In this document: piece after piece, positions 46,437 through 54,197 of the stretch | Position numbering within the stretch: the stretch's first letter is position 1 | Layout of the letters: each line of letters starts with the position of its first letter | Assembly (NCBI RefSeq): GCF_000526515.1 | Contig: NZ_JAGF01000001.1 | Coordinates: 496,001-560,000 of the forward strand | From: Cellulomonas sp. KRMCY2 | GTDB lineage: Bacteria > Actinomycetota > Actinomycetes > Actinomycetales > Cellulomonadaceae | DNA: 64,000 nt | Reading direction: 5' to 3' | The notes under the pieces: model-generated | Databases searched by the model: none | The model's input: the letters and a program-made list of their open reading frames with translations, nothing else | What the model was told of the DNA's origin: nothing | Made by a program: the position numbers and the translations under genes

Positions 46437-46618
46437 CGCTGCACTCCACACGATCTCAGAGTACGGACGACGTGGTGGAGCCGGAACGGCCGTTCGGCCA
46501 GTCCATGCCTGACTCATCGGCCAGGTCGAGGTGTGGCCGGACGGCTGGTGTCCTGCGACACCTCCCCCGCCAGGCTCGAGGTGCACGAAGTGACCGGACG
46601 AGGCAGGGGGTTCGACCA

Positions 46619-47053
46619 GTGAGCACCAATCGAACGACAGTCCTTCAGGACACGAAGGTCGATGTCAAGATCGTTCTTGCCGGCTTGTGGAGCTCGATGC
46701 TCTTCGTGTTCGCGTACGTGGACATCTTCGGATTCTGGCGCGCCGACGTCATCAACGGGGCTCTCGCCGGCAAGGTCCCAGGTGCGGGGTTCGGCATCGA
46801 CCAGGTCTTCCTGGTCAACACAACGATCTACATCCTGATCCCGAGCCTCATGGTCGTCGTCTCTCTCGTGGCCCGATCGAGGGTCAACCGGATCACCAAC
46901 ATCGTCGTCAGCGTGATCTATGCAGCCACGGTGGCCGTGTCCGTCATCGGCGAGACCTGGACCTACTACGTCCTCGGCAGCGTCGTCGAGATCCTGCTCC
47001 TGCTCGCCATCGTGCGGCTCGCCTGGACCTGGCCGAGGCGCCCCGCCGTGTGA
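46619..47053 (+). CDS. Four-helix membrane protein (DUF6326-like)
   Basis: This 144-residue protein has four predicted helices (near 19-40, 66-84, 93-112, 116-137). The segment LWSSMLFVFAYVDIFGFWR at the first helix and a YVLG...VEILLLLAIVRLAWTWPRR ending are typical of the DUF6326 family of unknown function. GTG 46619 is the start. It is divergent from two-component system 2, which might control it. Confidence 0.8.
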   Translation: MSTNRTTVLQDTKVDVKIVLAGLWSSMLFVFAYVDIFGFWRADVINGALAGKVPGAGFGIDQVFLVNTTIYILIPSLMVVVSLVARSRVNRITNIVVSVIYAATVAVSVIGETWTYYVLGSVVEILLLLAIVRLAWTWPRRPAV

Positions 47054-47065
47054 GCCGGCTCGGCG

Positions 47066-47377
47066 TCAGCGGCCGACGGTCTCCACCAGGCGCCACCCCA
47101 CACCGACGGGAGACTCGCCCTCGGGCAGGTCGACCGCCGCGACGACGACGTTCGTCCCGGTGCCCGAGACCCTCTCCCACCTGCTGCCGTATGCGAGGTC
47201 CACCTTGGGCTCGGGTGGCTCGGGCGTCAGCGTGGCGTCCTCCAGGAGCTCGGTCGTGCCGTCCTCGCGGCCGGCGGTCCAGAACACCCCGGCGTGGGGG
47301 TGGTAGCTGGCCCACTCCCACTTCCACTGGCGCTGGACCTGCTCCCAGTGGCAGATGGTCTCCGTCGTCTCAGGCAT
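47066..47377 (-). CDS. Hypothetical protein, Trp-rich N-terminus
   Basis: This 103-residue soluble protein of unrecognised family begins MPETTETICHWEQVQRQWKW and has two predicted beta-rich segments later. ATG 47377 is chosen because GGAGG lies 8 nt upstream. It is convergent with the gene at 46619 and stands alone. Confidence 0.65.
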   Translation of the reverse strand: MPETTETICHWEQVQRQWKWEWASYHPHAGVFWTAGREDGTTELLEDATLTPEPPEPKVDLAYGSRWERVSGTGTNVVVAAVDLPEGESPVGVGWRLVETVGR

Positions 47378-47541
47378 GTGTGCCACCTCCCTCGTGCGCG
47401 CCGTCGCGCACGCGTTCCTCAGATCTTGGCACTGCCCACCCCCACTCGCGCAGGGGACCTACGACCTGACTCCGCCCGGTCGCCGGAACCCGTGCAGGCC
47501 GAGGTGGGTTCGGCCGACGGGAGCGACCGGGTCCGAGGTGC

Positions 47542-48120
47542 TCACGACGCACCCCGATAGCTGCTGGTCTCCAGCGCCGCGACGAGGCCGTCGACGAGGC
47601 GATCGAAGCTGCGGGCGACGGCACGCGGCAAGCCGAAGCCGCCAGTCGTCTCGAGCGTCACGAACCCGTGCAGCGAGGCTCGCATCGCGCGGGTGGCATC
47701 GATCGCGACCTCGCCGTCGAGGCCATAGCCCGACAGCACCCCGAACACCACCTCGACTGCTGCGGTGCTGGCCGCGAGGTCGTCCGCATCACCGGGTGCC
47801 GGGGCGCGGATCGTGGCGGCATAGCGCCCCGGGTGCTCGAGAGCCCACGCGCGATAGGCGAGACACACCGCGCGCACCGCGGCGTCACGCGACTTCCCCA
47901 CTGCCGCGCGACCGAGTACGTCGGCGAGCTCGATCTTCGCGCGCACGGCGATGCTGCGCTGGAGTGCGTCCATGCCGTCGATGTGCTTGTAGAGCGAGGG
48001 CTGTCGTACGCCCAGGCTCTGGGCCAGGGCGGCGAGGGTGAGCTTGGGGAGCCCGACCTCGTCGGCGATCCGCTCCGCCTCAAGCACCACCCGGTCCTGG
48101 CTCAACCCGGCCCTAGGCAC
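47542..48120 (-). CDS. TetR-family regulator (WHG C-terminal domain type)
   Basis: This 192-residue regulator has the HTH LTLAALAQSLGVRQPSLYKHI and a TetR_C_33/WHG-like C-terminus (HGFVTLETTGGFGLP). It overlaps the alpha/beta hydrolase stop by 8 nt, so the two are one operon, probably autoregulated through the palindromes at 48959-48997. Confidence 0.92.
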   Translation of the reverse strand: MPRAGLSQDRVVLEAERIADEVGLPKLTLAALAQSLGVRQPSLYKHIDGMDALQRSIAVRAKIELADVLGRAAVGKSRDAAVRAVCLAYRAWALEHPGRYAATIRAPAPGDADDLAASTAAVEVVFGVLSGYGLDGEVAIDATRAMRASLHGFVTLETTGGFGLPRAVARSFDRLVDGLVAALETSSYRGAS

Positions 48121-48946
48121 GGTGCGACACCTCGGCCAGGAACTCCAGGATCGCGGGCACGACGAGATCAGGTCGCTGCGACTGCGGGTAGTGGCCCGCC
48201 TCCGGCACCATCACGACGCGGGCGTCGAGGTGCGCGGCGATCCAGTCGGCTTCCGCCCTCGGGTCCGGGAAGTCCGGGTCGAGGTCGCCCATGACCACCA
48301 GCGTCTTCGCCTGCACCTCGCCGAGGCGGGCCTCGACGACCGAGTGGTCGAGCTGCGCCACGAGCCGCGCGAAGGCCTTGGCATGGCCGGTCCGCGACAT
48401 GGCTGCCGCGACCGCGTCGAGATAGGTGCGCTGGTCGGGCGGCTGCTGACCGGCGTAGAGCTTGGGGAGGTAGGTCCTCCAGACCAGGCCGGCCCACGGG
48501 CGGAGCATCGCGAGGCGCATGAGCATCGTCTGCACGGCTCCGGAGGTGTTGCGGACGAACGGTCCGACCAGGACGAGACCGGACACGAGGTCGGCCCGCT
48601 CCGAGGCGGCGTAGGCAGCGGCGCCTGCGCCCATGGAGTTGCCGATGATGACGGCCGGACCGCCGAGCGCCTCGACGAGCGCCAGGACGTCGGCGGCGGT
48701 CTCGGCGTCGCCGTAGGCGGTGAAGCCGGTGTCGCTGTCGCCATGCCCGCGCAGGTCGGTGGCCACCACGCGGTAACCGGCGGATCGGAGCCCGGGGGCG
48801 AGGAAGCGGTAGGTCGAGCGAAGGTCACCCATGCCCGGGACGAGCACGACGAGCGGTCCTTCGCCGGACACGTCGTAGGCGATGCGGCCCTCGGCACGCG
48901 AGAGGTAGTGGGTGGTCGGGACTCCGTCCCGCGGGTTCGTCGTCAT
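48113..48946 (-). CDS. Alpha/beta hydrolase
   Basis: This 277-residue alpha/beta-hydrolase fold protein has an oxyanion-hole region VLVPGMGDL, nucleophile elbow GNSMGAG (Ser near residue 105), acid in GDLDPDFP and catalytic His in EAGHYPQSQ. Substrate unknown. ATG 48946 lies 12 bp from the operator region. Confidence 0.92.
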   Translation of the reverse strand: MTTNPRDGVPTTHYLSRAEGRIAYDVSGEGPLVVLVPGMGDLRSTYRFLAPGLRSAGYRVVATDLRGHGDSDTGFTAYGDAETAADVLALVEALGGPAVIIGNSMGAGAAAYAASERADLVSGLVLVGPFVRNTSGAVQTMLMRLAMLRPWAGLVWRTYLPKLYAGQQPPDQRTYLDAVAAAMSRTGHAKAFARLVAQLDHSVVEARLGEVQAKTLVVMGDLDPDFPDPRAEADWIAAHLDARVVMVPEAGHYPQSQRPDLVVPAILEFLAEVSHRA

Positions 48947-48958
48947 GTGGCTAATGTA

Positions 48959-48997
48959 CATAGCCGCTGGGCTATGGTCAATAGCCGGACGGGCTAC
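48959..48997. promoter_or_regulatory. Tandem palindromes upstream of the hydrolase-tetR operon
   Basis: CATAGCCGCTGGGCTATG (48959-48976, 6-bp arms perfect, extending the core AGCC/GGCT) and ATAGCCGGACGGGCTAC (48981-48997, 5 of 6) share ATAGCC-N5/6-GGCTA. Two copies 22 bp apart are a good TetR-type operator pair for the regulator at 47542. Confidence 0.75.
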
Positions 48998-49683
48998 GCG
49001 ACGGTCGGGTGGATCGCGGCGGCCCTGGACCTGGCTCGCCGACCCCAGCGACGGATGACGTACTCGGCGACCACGAGGTTGATGGCCCAGCCCGCGCCCA
49101 GGCTCACGTCGGTCGTGAGTGTGCCGGTGCCGAACGCCGCGTGTCCGACGCCTTGGGTGAACACCTGGGTGCCGGCGCCGAGGGCGAGGGCATACGCCCG
49201 TGTCAACCACGCCCGGTGGTGGGCCACGTCGCCGCGGCGGATCGCTGCGAGGCCGGCGACGACGCTGGCGGCCATACCGGACCCGAACGCGAGCCGGAAC
49301 ACCTGAGCCAGCTCGCCCGTACCGGGCTGGCGGGGGTAGAAGAGCGTCATCCACAGCGCCGAGAACGCGACGGCAAGGCCCAGAACCACGAGGACTCGTC
49401 CGGACCTCCGGTGCCAGGCCGGACGTCGGCGCCGGAGCTGCGCGGAGAACTGCAGGGCGCCGAGTGTGGCGTAGGCGACGGCACTGACGATGTGCAGGAC
49501 GACCGGCAGCGGCGAGGCCGTCATGCGCGGGTTCGCCGGTAGGAGCTGCGGACCGCCGGCCAGATCGAGCAGACGGAGCGAGCCGGCGATGACCGGGATG
49601 AGGACCACGGTGAGCAGCGCGAACGGCACCCACCCGTCCCACCCGACCTTCCGGGCCGGACGGGTTGCCGTGGGGACGGTCAC
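48994..49683 (-). CDS. DUF2306 membrane protein
   Basis: This 229-residue protein has about six helices. The family pattern is visible: LLPANPRMTASPLPVVLHIVSA, WHRRSGRVLVVLGL, LWMTLFYPRQPG, RGDVAHHRAWLTRAYALALGAGTQ, GAGWAINLVVAEYVIRR. Function unknown. GTG 49683 overlaps the stop of a 17-codon frame (49733-49680), which itself has a strong ribosome site; see that entry. Confidence 0.85.
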   Translation of the reverse strand: MTVPTATRPARKVGWDGWVPFALLTVVLIPVIAGSLRLLDLAGGPQLLPANPRMTASPLPVVLHIVSAVAYATLGALQFSAQLRRRRPAWHRRSGRVLVVLGLAVAFSALWMTLFYPRQPGTGELAQVFRLAFGSGMAASVVAGLAAIRRGDVAHHRAWLTRAYALALGAGTQVFTQGVGHAAFGTGTLTTDVSLGAGWAINLVVAEYVIRRWGRRARSRAAAIHPTVA

Positions 49684-49733
49684 CTGGCGCCGACGGGGTC
49701 GAGCCGCGGGCCGGTCGTGGTGGTGATGGTCAT
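49680..49733 (-). other. 17-codon leader frame overlapping the DUF2306 start
   Basis: ATG 49733, preceded by GGGAGCT, opens a 17-residue frame starting MTITTTTGPR and stopping at 49680, where GTGA begins the DUF2306 protein. Thr-rich starts are usual in this family, so this may be the true N-terminus cut off by a one-base frameshift, or a genuine coupling leader. Confidence 0.5.
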
Positions 49734-49873
49734 GTCGAGCTCCCTGGTCCGAGGCTCCGTGGCCGGGCGCCACGGGACGACTCGACCGTAGGCAGGGGTG
49801 AGCACACCGGACCTCACCACATGATGTGACTGACAGGGTGAGATACCCGTGCTCCGGGGTAAGGATCCGCCGG

Positions 49874-50332
49874 TCAGTCCTGCTGGTGCAGCCGGGCGGT
49901 CTCGCGCGCGGTGATCTCGATCGACGCCGCGAGGTGTCGCTCGAGGAACTCCAGCTCGGCGTCGGTGTAGTCCGCGTACAGCTCCTGGAAGGCCTCGCCG
50001 ATGCCGAGGTAGACGTTCTCGCCTGCGGCGAGCCCCTCGAGGTCGACGCTGACGACGACCTTGCGGCGGTCGGTGGGGTCCGCCCCCCGGCGCGCCAGGC
50101 CACGTCGCACGAGGCGGTCGACGACTCCCGTGACCGCGCCGGACGTGACGTGCAGCGCGCGCACCAGTGCGCCGGCGGTCTGCGGACCCTGCCGCAGCAG
50201 GATGCTCAGCGCCCGCATCTCCGTGAGGCCCAGGCCGTAGGTTGCCGCGGCCGCCTGCTGGAACAGTGCAGTCTGGGTCGCATCGGTCTCCGAGAGGAGC
50301 TGGAGGCGCTGGAGGCGGTCGGCACGGTCCAT
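49874..50332 (-). CDS. MarR-family regulator
   Basis: This 152-residue winged-helix regulator has LTEMRALSILLRQGPQTAGAL, LHVTSGAVTGVVDRLVRRGL and the wing DPTDRRKVVVSVD. It is divergent from the alpha/beta hydrolase at 50378 and shares the palindrome at 50356-50370 with it. Confidence 0.92.
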   Translation of the reverse strand: MDRADRLQRLQLLSETDATQTALFQQAAAATYGLGLTEMRALSILLRQGPQTAGALVRALHVTSGAVTGVVDRLVRRGLARRGADPTDRRKVVVSVDLEGLAAGENVYLGIGEAFQELYADYTDAELEFLERHLAASIEITARETARLHQQD

Positions 50333-50355
50333 GCAGGTATCTTGGCAGATGAGTC

Positions 50356-50370
50356 TCTTAGTGACTAAGA
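50356..50370. promoter_or_regulatory. Palindromic operator between marR and hydrolase genes
   Basis: TCTTAGTGACTAAGA is a perfect 7-1-7 palindrome centred in the 45-bp divergent gap, 7 bp before the hydrolase ATG. It is a typical MarR site. Confidence 0.8.
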
Positions 50371-50377
50371 TACCGTG

Positions 50378-51211
50378 ATGATCACCTCACCGGATGGAAC
50401 AGCCCTGCGCGTGCACTCGATCGGCACGGGACCGGGGCTCGTCGTCGTGCACGGCGCCATGCAGAGCGGGACGAGTCAGCTCGAGCTCGCCCGCCTCCTG
50501 GCCGACACCCGCACCGTGCACCTGCTCGACCGCCGCGGCCGGGGCGGATCAGCACCGGCCCCAGGGACGTCGACCGAGGTCGACGACCTTCGCGCGGTCC
50601 TGGTCGAGACGGGCGCGCGTGACGTGCTCGGCATCAGCTCAGGCGCGATCATCGCCGCACGGACCGCGCTCGCCGGCGGCGAGGTCCGGCGCCTCGCCCT
50701 GTTCGAGCCCCCTCTCGCGATCGGCACGTCGGTGCGGCTCGACCTCCTGCCCCTGTTCGACGCCGCGCTCGACGCCGGGGACGTGCCGCGCGCCATGGCC
50801 ATCGCGATGCGGCTCGCCGAGATGGGACCGCCGTGGATGTTCCGTCTCCCGACCGCACTGCTGGCCGCAGCGTCGCGCCGCATGCTCACGGCCGACGACC
50901 GGACGCCGTTGACCGCCGGGCGGGCCCACGTGCGCGAGCTGGCGCACGCCTTGCGGGCCGACTTCGCGATCGTCCGCGAGAACGCCGACCGACTCGAGGA
51001 GCTCGCGGCGATCGACGTGCCGACCCTCCTGCTCGACGGCACCGCGACCCGCCCGTACCTGCGTGCCGCCGTCGCCGGCCTGGCCAGGGTCATCCCCGGC
51101 GCACGGCACGTCGAGCTCGTCGGCCTGAACCACGCCGCGACCCAGGACCGTGCGGAACGTGGTCGTCCCGACCTCGTCGCACCCGTGCTGCGCGAGTTCT
51201 TCGCTGCGTGA
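50378..51211 (+). CDS. Alpha/beta hydrolase
   Basis: This 277-residue alpha/beta-hydrolase fold protein has oxyanion region VVVHGAMQSG, nucleophile elbow GISSGA (Ser near residue 89), a helical cap, acid in LLDGTATRP and His in LVGLNHAAT. ATG 50378 lies just after the MarR-type operator. The GTG one codon earlier is in frame. Substrate unknown. Confidence 0.9.
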   Translation: MITSPDGTALRVHSIGTGPGLVVVHGAMQSGTSQLELARLLADTRTVHLLDRRGRGGSAPAPGTSTEVDDLRAVLVETGARDVLGISSGAIIAARTALAGGEVRRLALFEPPLAIGTSVRLDLLPLFDAALDAGDVPRAMAIAMRLAEMGPPWMFRLPTALLAAASRRMLTADDRTPLTAGRAHVRELAHALRADFAIVRENADRLEELAAIDVPTLLLDGTATRPYLRAAVAGLARVIPGARHVELVGLNHAATQDRAERGRPDLVAPVLREFFAA

Positions 51212-51254
51212 GATGGACGTCGTCCCGGGCCCGAGGACGATCACCCGACCACCC

Positions 51255-51902
51255 TCAGGTGGCGCCATCCTGCAGCGCCCGGAACATCCCCCGGGCGGAG
51301 GGCGGAGGAGGAAGGGGCCCGGCGCCGGGCGAGCGGAACGACTGGAGCATGTACTCGGCCAGGCGCCGCGACGCCTGCGGGTTGCCGTTCGTGGAGCGGA
51401 CGAGTCCGGCGTTGGCCATGAGCAGCATCACCAGGTCCTGGTGCACGAAGTCGTGCCGCAGCGCCCCGACGTCCTTGGCTCGCCGGACAAGCCTGGTGAA
51501 TGCACGAAACGCGCGCGAGCGCTGGTCGTCGAACGCCGGTCGCGGGGCGAGGGCGAGGATGTCGGCGAACCCCGCGTCCAGGGACTGCATCTCGCAGATG
51601 GCGCGGACGTAGTCGCAGAACGCGACCCACGGGTCCTCGACGTCGAGGGCCGCTTCGGCCGCGCCGGCGTACGCGTCCATCTTGGCGGTGAACGCGGCGG
51701 CGACGAGGTCGTCGGTGGCGGGGAACCGGCGGTACAGGGTGGCGATCCCCACGCCGGCCGCGCGGGCGATGTCCGTCGTCGCGACGTCCAGGCCCTGCTC
51801 GGCGAAGGCCTGCCGGGCAGCCGCCAGGATGCGGGCGCGGTTGCGCTCGGCGTCAGCCCGCAACGGCTCCGCGTCGCTCGAGCCCGATCGGTTCGCGGTC
51901 AC
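51255..51902 (-). CDS. TetR-family regulator
   Basis: This 215-residue regulator has the HTH ILAAARQAFAEQGLDVATTDIARAAGVGIATLYRRFP and a SbtR-like C-terminus; it ends in a Pro-rich tail. It is divergent from the oxidoreductase at 52002, with paired sites between. Confidence 0.92.
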   Translation of the reverse strand: MTANRSGSSDAEPLRADAERNRARILAAARQAFAEQGLDVATTDIARAAGVGIATLYRRFPATDDLVAAAFTAKMDAYAGAAEAALDVEDPWVAFCDYVRAICEMQSLDAGFADILALAPRPAFDDQRSRAFRAFTRLVRRAKDVGALRHDFVHQDLVMLLMANAGLVRSTNGNPQASRRLAEYMLQSFRSPGAGPLPPPPSARGMFRALQDGAT

Positions 51903-51923
51903 GCAGCCACCCTAGCGGCGAAG

Positions 51924-51980
51924 TGGAATACCTCCTCCGTTTGACGCGTTGGCGTCGGTGAAACTGGAATCAGTCCTCCA
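51924..51980. promoter_or_regulatory. Paired TGGAAT-N4-CCTCC sites between tetR and oxidoreductase
   Basis: TGGAATACCTCCTCCG (51924-51939) and TGGAATCAGTCCTCCA (51965-51980) are 41 bp apart, share TGGAAT and CCTCC at fixed spacing, and flank the divergent start sites. They are likely operators for the TetR protein. Confidence 0.65.
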
Positions 51981-52001
51981 CTTGAGCTCTAGGAGCGTCC
52001 C

Positions 52002-52934
52002 ATGCGCGCAGTTGCCCTCACCGAGTTCGGCTCCGCCCCCGAGGTCCGAGACGTCCCCATCCCCGAGCCCGCCGAGGGCGAGGTGCGGGTGCGCGTGCAC
52101 GCCGCCTCCGTGAACGGCTTCGACCTGGCCGTGGCGGCCGGCTACCTCAACGGGATGATGGAGCACCGCTTCCCCGTCGTGCTCGGCAAGGACTTCGCCG
52201 GTGCCGTCGACGCGGTCGGCGAGGGCGTCACCGGGTACGCGGTCGGTGAGCGCGTGTTCGGGGTGGTGACCAAGGCGTTCCTGGGCGACGGCTCGTTCGG
52301 CGAGCTCGTCACCGTCCCGATCGCCGTCGGCCTGGCCAGGCTGCCCGAGTCGGTCAGCTTCACCGACGGGGCCGCCCTCGGGCTGGCCGGCACCGCCGCG
52401 GTCGACGCGGTCGACGCAGCCCAGCTCGAGCCCGGGCAGGTCGTGCTGGTGACCGGCGCCACCGGCGGGGTCGGCAACCAGGCCATCCAGCTCGCGGCGC
52501 ACGCGGGTGCGACGGTGATCGCCACAGCCCACTCGGTCGAGGAGCAGAGCCTGGTCACAGGCCTGGGCGCCGCCGAGGTCGTCGACTACAGGCAGGACGT
52601 GGCGGCGCAGGTCTTGGCCGCCCACCCGGGCGGGGTCGACGCGATCGTCCACCTCGCAGGCGACGGCGCGGCGCTCCTACCGGCGCTGCGCGACGGCGGC
52701 CGGTTCGCCTCGACGCTGCTCGGCTCCCCCGACCAGCTGCCCACCCAGACGGCGACCGTGGCCCCGGTCTACGCCACACCGACGACCGCGACCTTGGACC
52801 GCCTCGCGCAGAACAGTGCCGACCAGCACACCACCGTGACGATCCAGAAGATCTACGACCTCGACGAGGTGGCGCAGGCGTTCGCCGACTTCGGCGCAGG
52901 CACCCGAGGAAAGCTCGTCCTCACGATCGCCTGA
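52002..52934 (+). CDS. Zinc-free NADP-dependent alcohol/quinone oxidoreductase
   Basis: This 310-residue medium-chain dehydrogenase (quinone-oxidoreductase branch) has VHAASVNGFDLAVAAG, KDFAGAV, a Rossmann motif TGATGGVGNQAIQLA and C-terminal GTRGKLVLTIA. No structural-zinc cysteines are present. ATG 52002 follows CTAGGAG. It is probably induced when the divergent TetR protein binds its ligand. Confidence 0.92.
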   Translation: MRAVALTEFGSAPEVRDVPIPEPAEGEVRVRVHAASVNGFDLAVAAGYLNGMMEHRFPVVLGKDFAGAVDAVGEGVTGYAVGERVFGVVTKAFLGDGSFGELVTVPIAVGLARLPESVSFTDGAALGLAGTAAVDAVDAAQLEPGQVVLVTGATGGVGNQAIQLAAHAGATVIATAHSVEEQSLVTGLGAAEVVDYRQDVAAQVLAAHPGGVDAIVHLAGDGAALLPALRDGGRFASTLLGSPDQLPTQTATVAPVYATPTTATLDRLAQNSADQHTTVTIQKIYDLDEVAQAFADFGAGTRGKLVLTIA

Positions 52935-53036
52935 CCCACCCGGCACACCCACGCGGCGGGGATCATGGCACACCCGACCCCCGCCGCGCGTCCCAGAACG
53001 GATCGGTCCGTGGACCTTGGCGACTTCCCACCACCC

Positions 53037-53399
53037 TCAGCCGTGGATCGTGACGACGTAGCCGTCAGGGTCGGCGAAGGCGAACGTGCGCCCGAACGGA
53101 CCGTCGAACGGCGGCGTCAGTATCGGCACGCCGGCGGCGGCGAGCTGATCGTGCAGCCCCTGCGCGTCGGGGCTGTGCAGCCACAGCGCCACCCCCAGCC
53201 CCGGCCGGGCGACGGAGTCGAGGTCGACGCCGGGCAACGGGTTCCGCACGGCGAAGGGGACGGGTGTCGTGGCGAAGACCACGGCGTCGGGCGGGCTCAC
53301 CGGCGCGCGCCGCAGGCCGAGGTGGTGCTCGTAGAATGCGGCCGCAAGCCCCAGGTCGCGCACCTGCAGGGCGATGAAGTCGGGTCCGGTCACGGTCAT
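53037..53399 (-). CDS. VOC (glyoxalase/bleomycin-resistance fold) protein
   Basis: This 120-residue VOC-fold protein has paired beta-alpha-beta-beta-beta modules (DFIALQVRDLGLAAAFYEHHLGL; GPFGRTFAFADPDGYVVTIHG). It is divergent from the MarR gene and shares its operator region. VOC proteins with this partner often deal with reactive metabolites or antibiotics; the substrate is unknown. Confidence 0.9.
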   Translation of the reverse strand: MTVTGPDFIALQVRDLGLAAAFYEHHLGLRRAPVSPPDAVVFATTPVPFAVRNPLPGVDLDSVARPGLGVALWLHSPDAQGLHDQLAAAGVPILTPPFDGPFGRTFAFADPDGYVVTIHG

Positions 53400-53415
53400 G
53401 ATGGCCTCCTCGTGG

Positions 53416-53460
53416 ATGTCAATGTCCTGACATCTATACTCTATGTCAAGATACTGACAT
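53416..53460. promoter_or_regulatory. Two perfect ATGTCA-N6-TGACAT palindromes
   Basis: ATGTCAATGTCCTGACAT (53416-53433) and ATGTCAAGATACTGACAT (53443-53460) are 27 bp apart centre to centre. The second overlaps the marR ATG (53459), which implies autorepression; the first is 17 bp from the VOC start. Confidence 0.88.
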
Positions 53461-53905
53461 GACGAAAGAGCGGACCGTGGGACCGGTCGAGGATGCCGTG
53501 GGCTACGTCCTCAAGCAGGCCGCCGTGGCGCTGCACAACGCCATGGATCTGGAGCTGCGCCCCCTGCACCTGACCGTGTCGCAGTACTCCTGCCTCGAGC
53601 TTCTCGGGCAGCGCCCCGGGATGTCGAACGCCGAGCTGGCCCGTGGCGCCTTCGTCAGCCGGCAGTCGATGAGCGTCGTGCTCCGCGGCCTCGAGGAGCG
53701 CGGCCTGGTCAGCCGACCCGCGACCGCGCCGCGCGGGCGCGAGCTCCCGACCGTGCTCACCGGGGCTGGTCGCGACAGGCTGCTCGCCGCGAGCGTGGCC
53801 GTGCACGGCGTCCAGCAACGCATGGGTGCCGGGATGACGCCCGCCCAGCAGAGATCGCTGCTCGAGGCCCTGGCCGCGTGCGTCCGCAACCTGGCCGGCG
53901 GCTGA
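53459..53905 (+). CDS. MarR-family regulator
   Basis: This 148-residue winged-helix regulator has LTVSQYSCLELLGQRPGMSNAEL, GAFVSRQSMSVVLRGLEERGL and the wing RPATAPRGRELPTVLT. ATG 53459 lies within the second palindrome. It very likely controls itself and the VOC gene. Confidence 0.93.
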   Translation: MTKERTVGPVEDAVGYVLKQAAVALHNAMDLELRPLHLTVSQYSCLELLGQRPGMSNAELARGAFVSRQSMSVVLRGLEERGLVSRPATAPRGRELPTVLTGAGRDRLLAASVAVHGVQQRMGAGMTPAQQRSLLEALAACVRNLAGG

Positions 53906-53967
53906 CCCCCTGGGTAGTCATGGGCCTGGAACGCGTACCGGACCCCGCGACGCTCCTGGAGGACCTG

Positions 53968-54144
53968 ATGGACACGACCACCACACGCGCCGCTGCCCAC
54001 ACACCCGACGACCTCCAGGAGCTCACCACGCTGTGGGACAGTGACGCCACCGAGACCAAGGCACGCGCAGGCCAGCTGATCCTCGACGGGCAGACCCCGC
54101 CGGTGGCTCCCACCGGCACGCCCGTGGCCGACAGCGCGTCCTGA
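53968..54144 (+). CDS. 58-residue peptide upstream of an amidoligase
   Basis: ATG 53968 has a strong GGAGG 5 nt upstream and opens a 58-codon frame. The product starts MDTTTTRAAAHTPDDLQELT, has a mid-section with acidic/amphipathic character (TLWDSDATETKARAGQLILD) and a Thr/Pro/Ala-rich tail (GQTPPVAPTGTPVADSAS). No family is recognised. It lies 53 bp before the amidoligase gene on the same strand, the arrangement expected of a modified peptide or small protein and its enzyme, but this is inference. Confidence 0.6.
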   Translation: MDTTTTRAAAHTPDDLQELTTLWDSDATETKARAGQLILDGQTPPVAPTGTPVADSAS

Positions 54145-54197
54145 GCCGTACCGCCTGGCATCCTGACGACCCGCTTCGCGAGGAGACGAGCATCACC

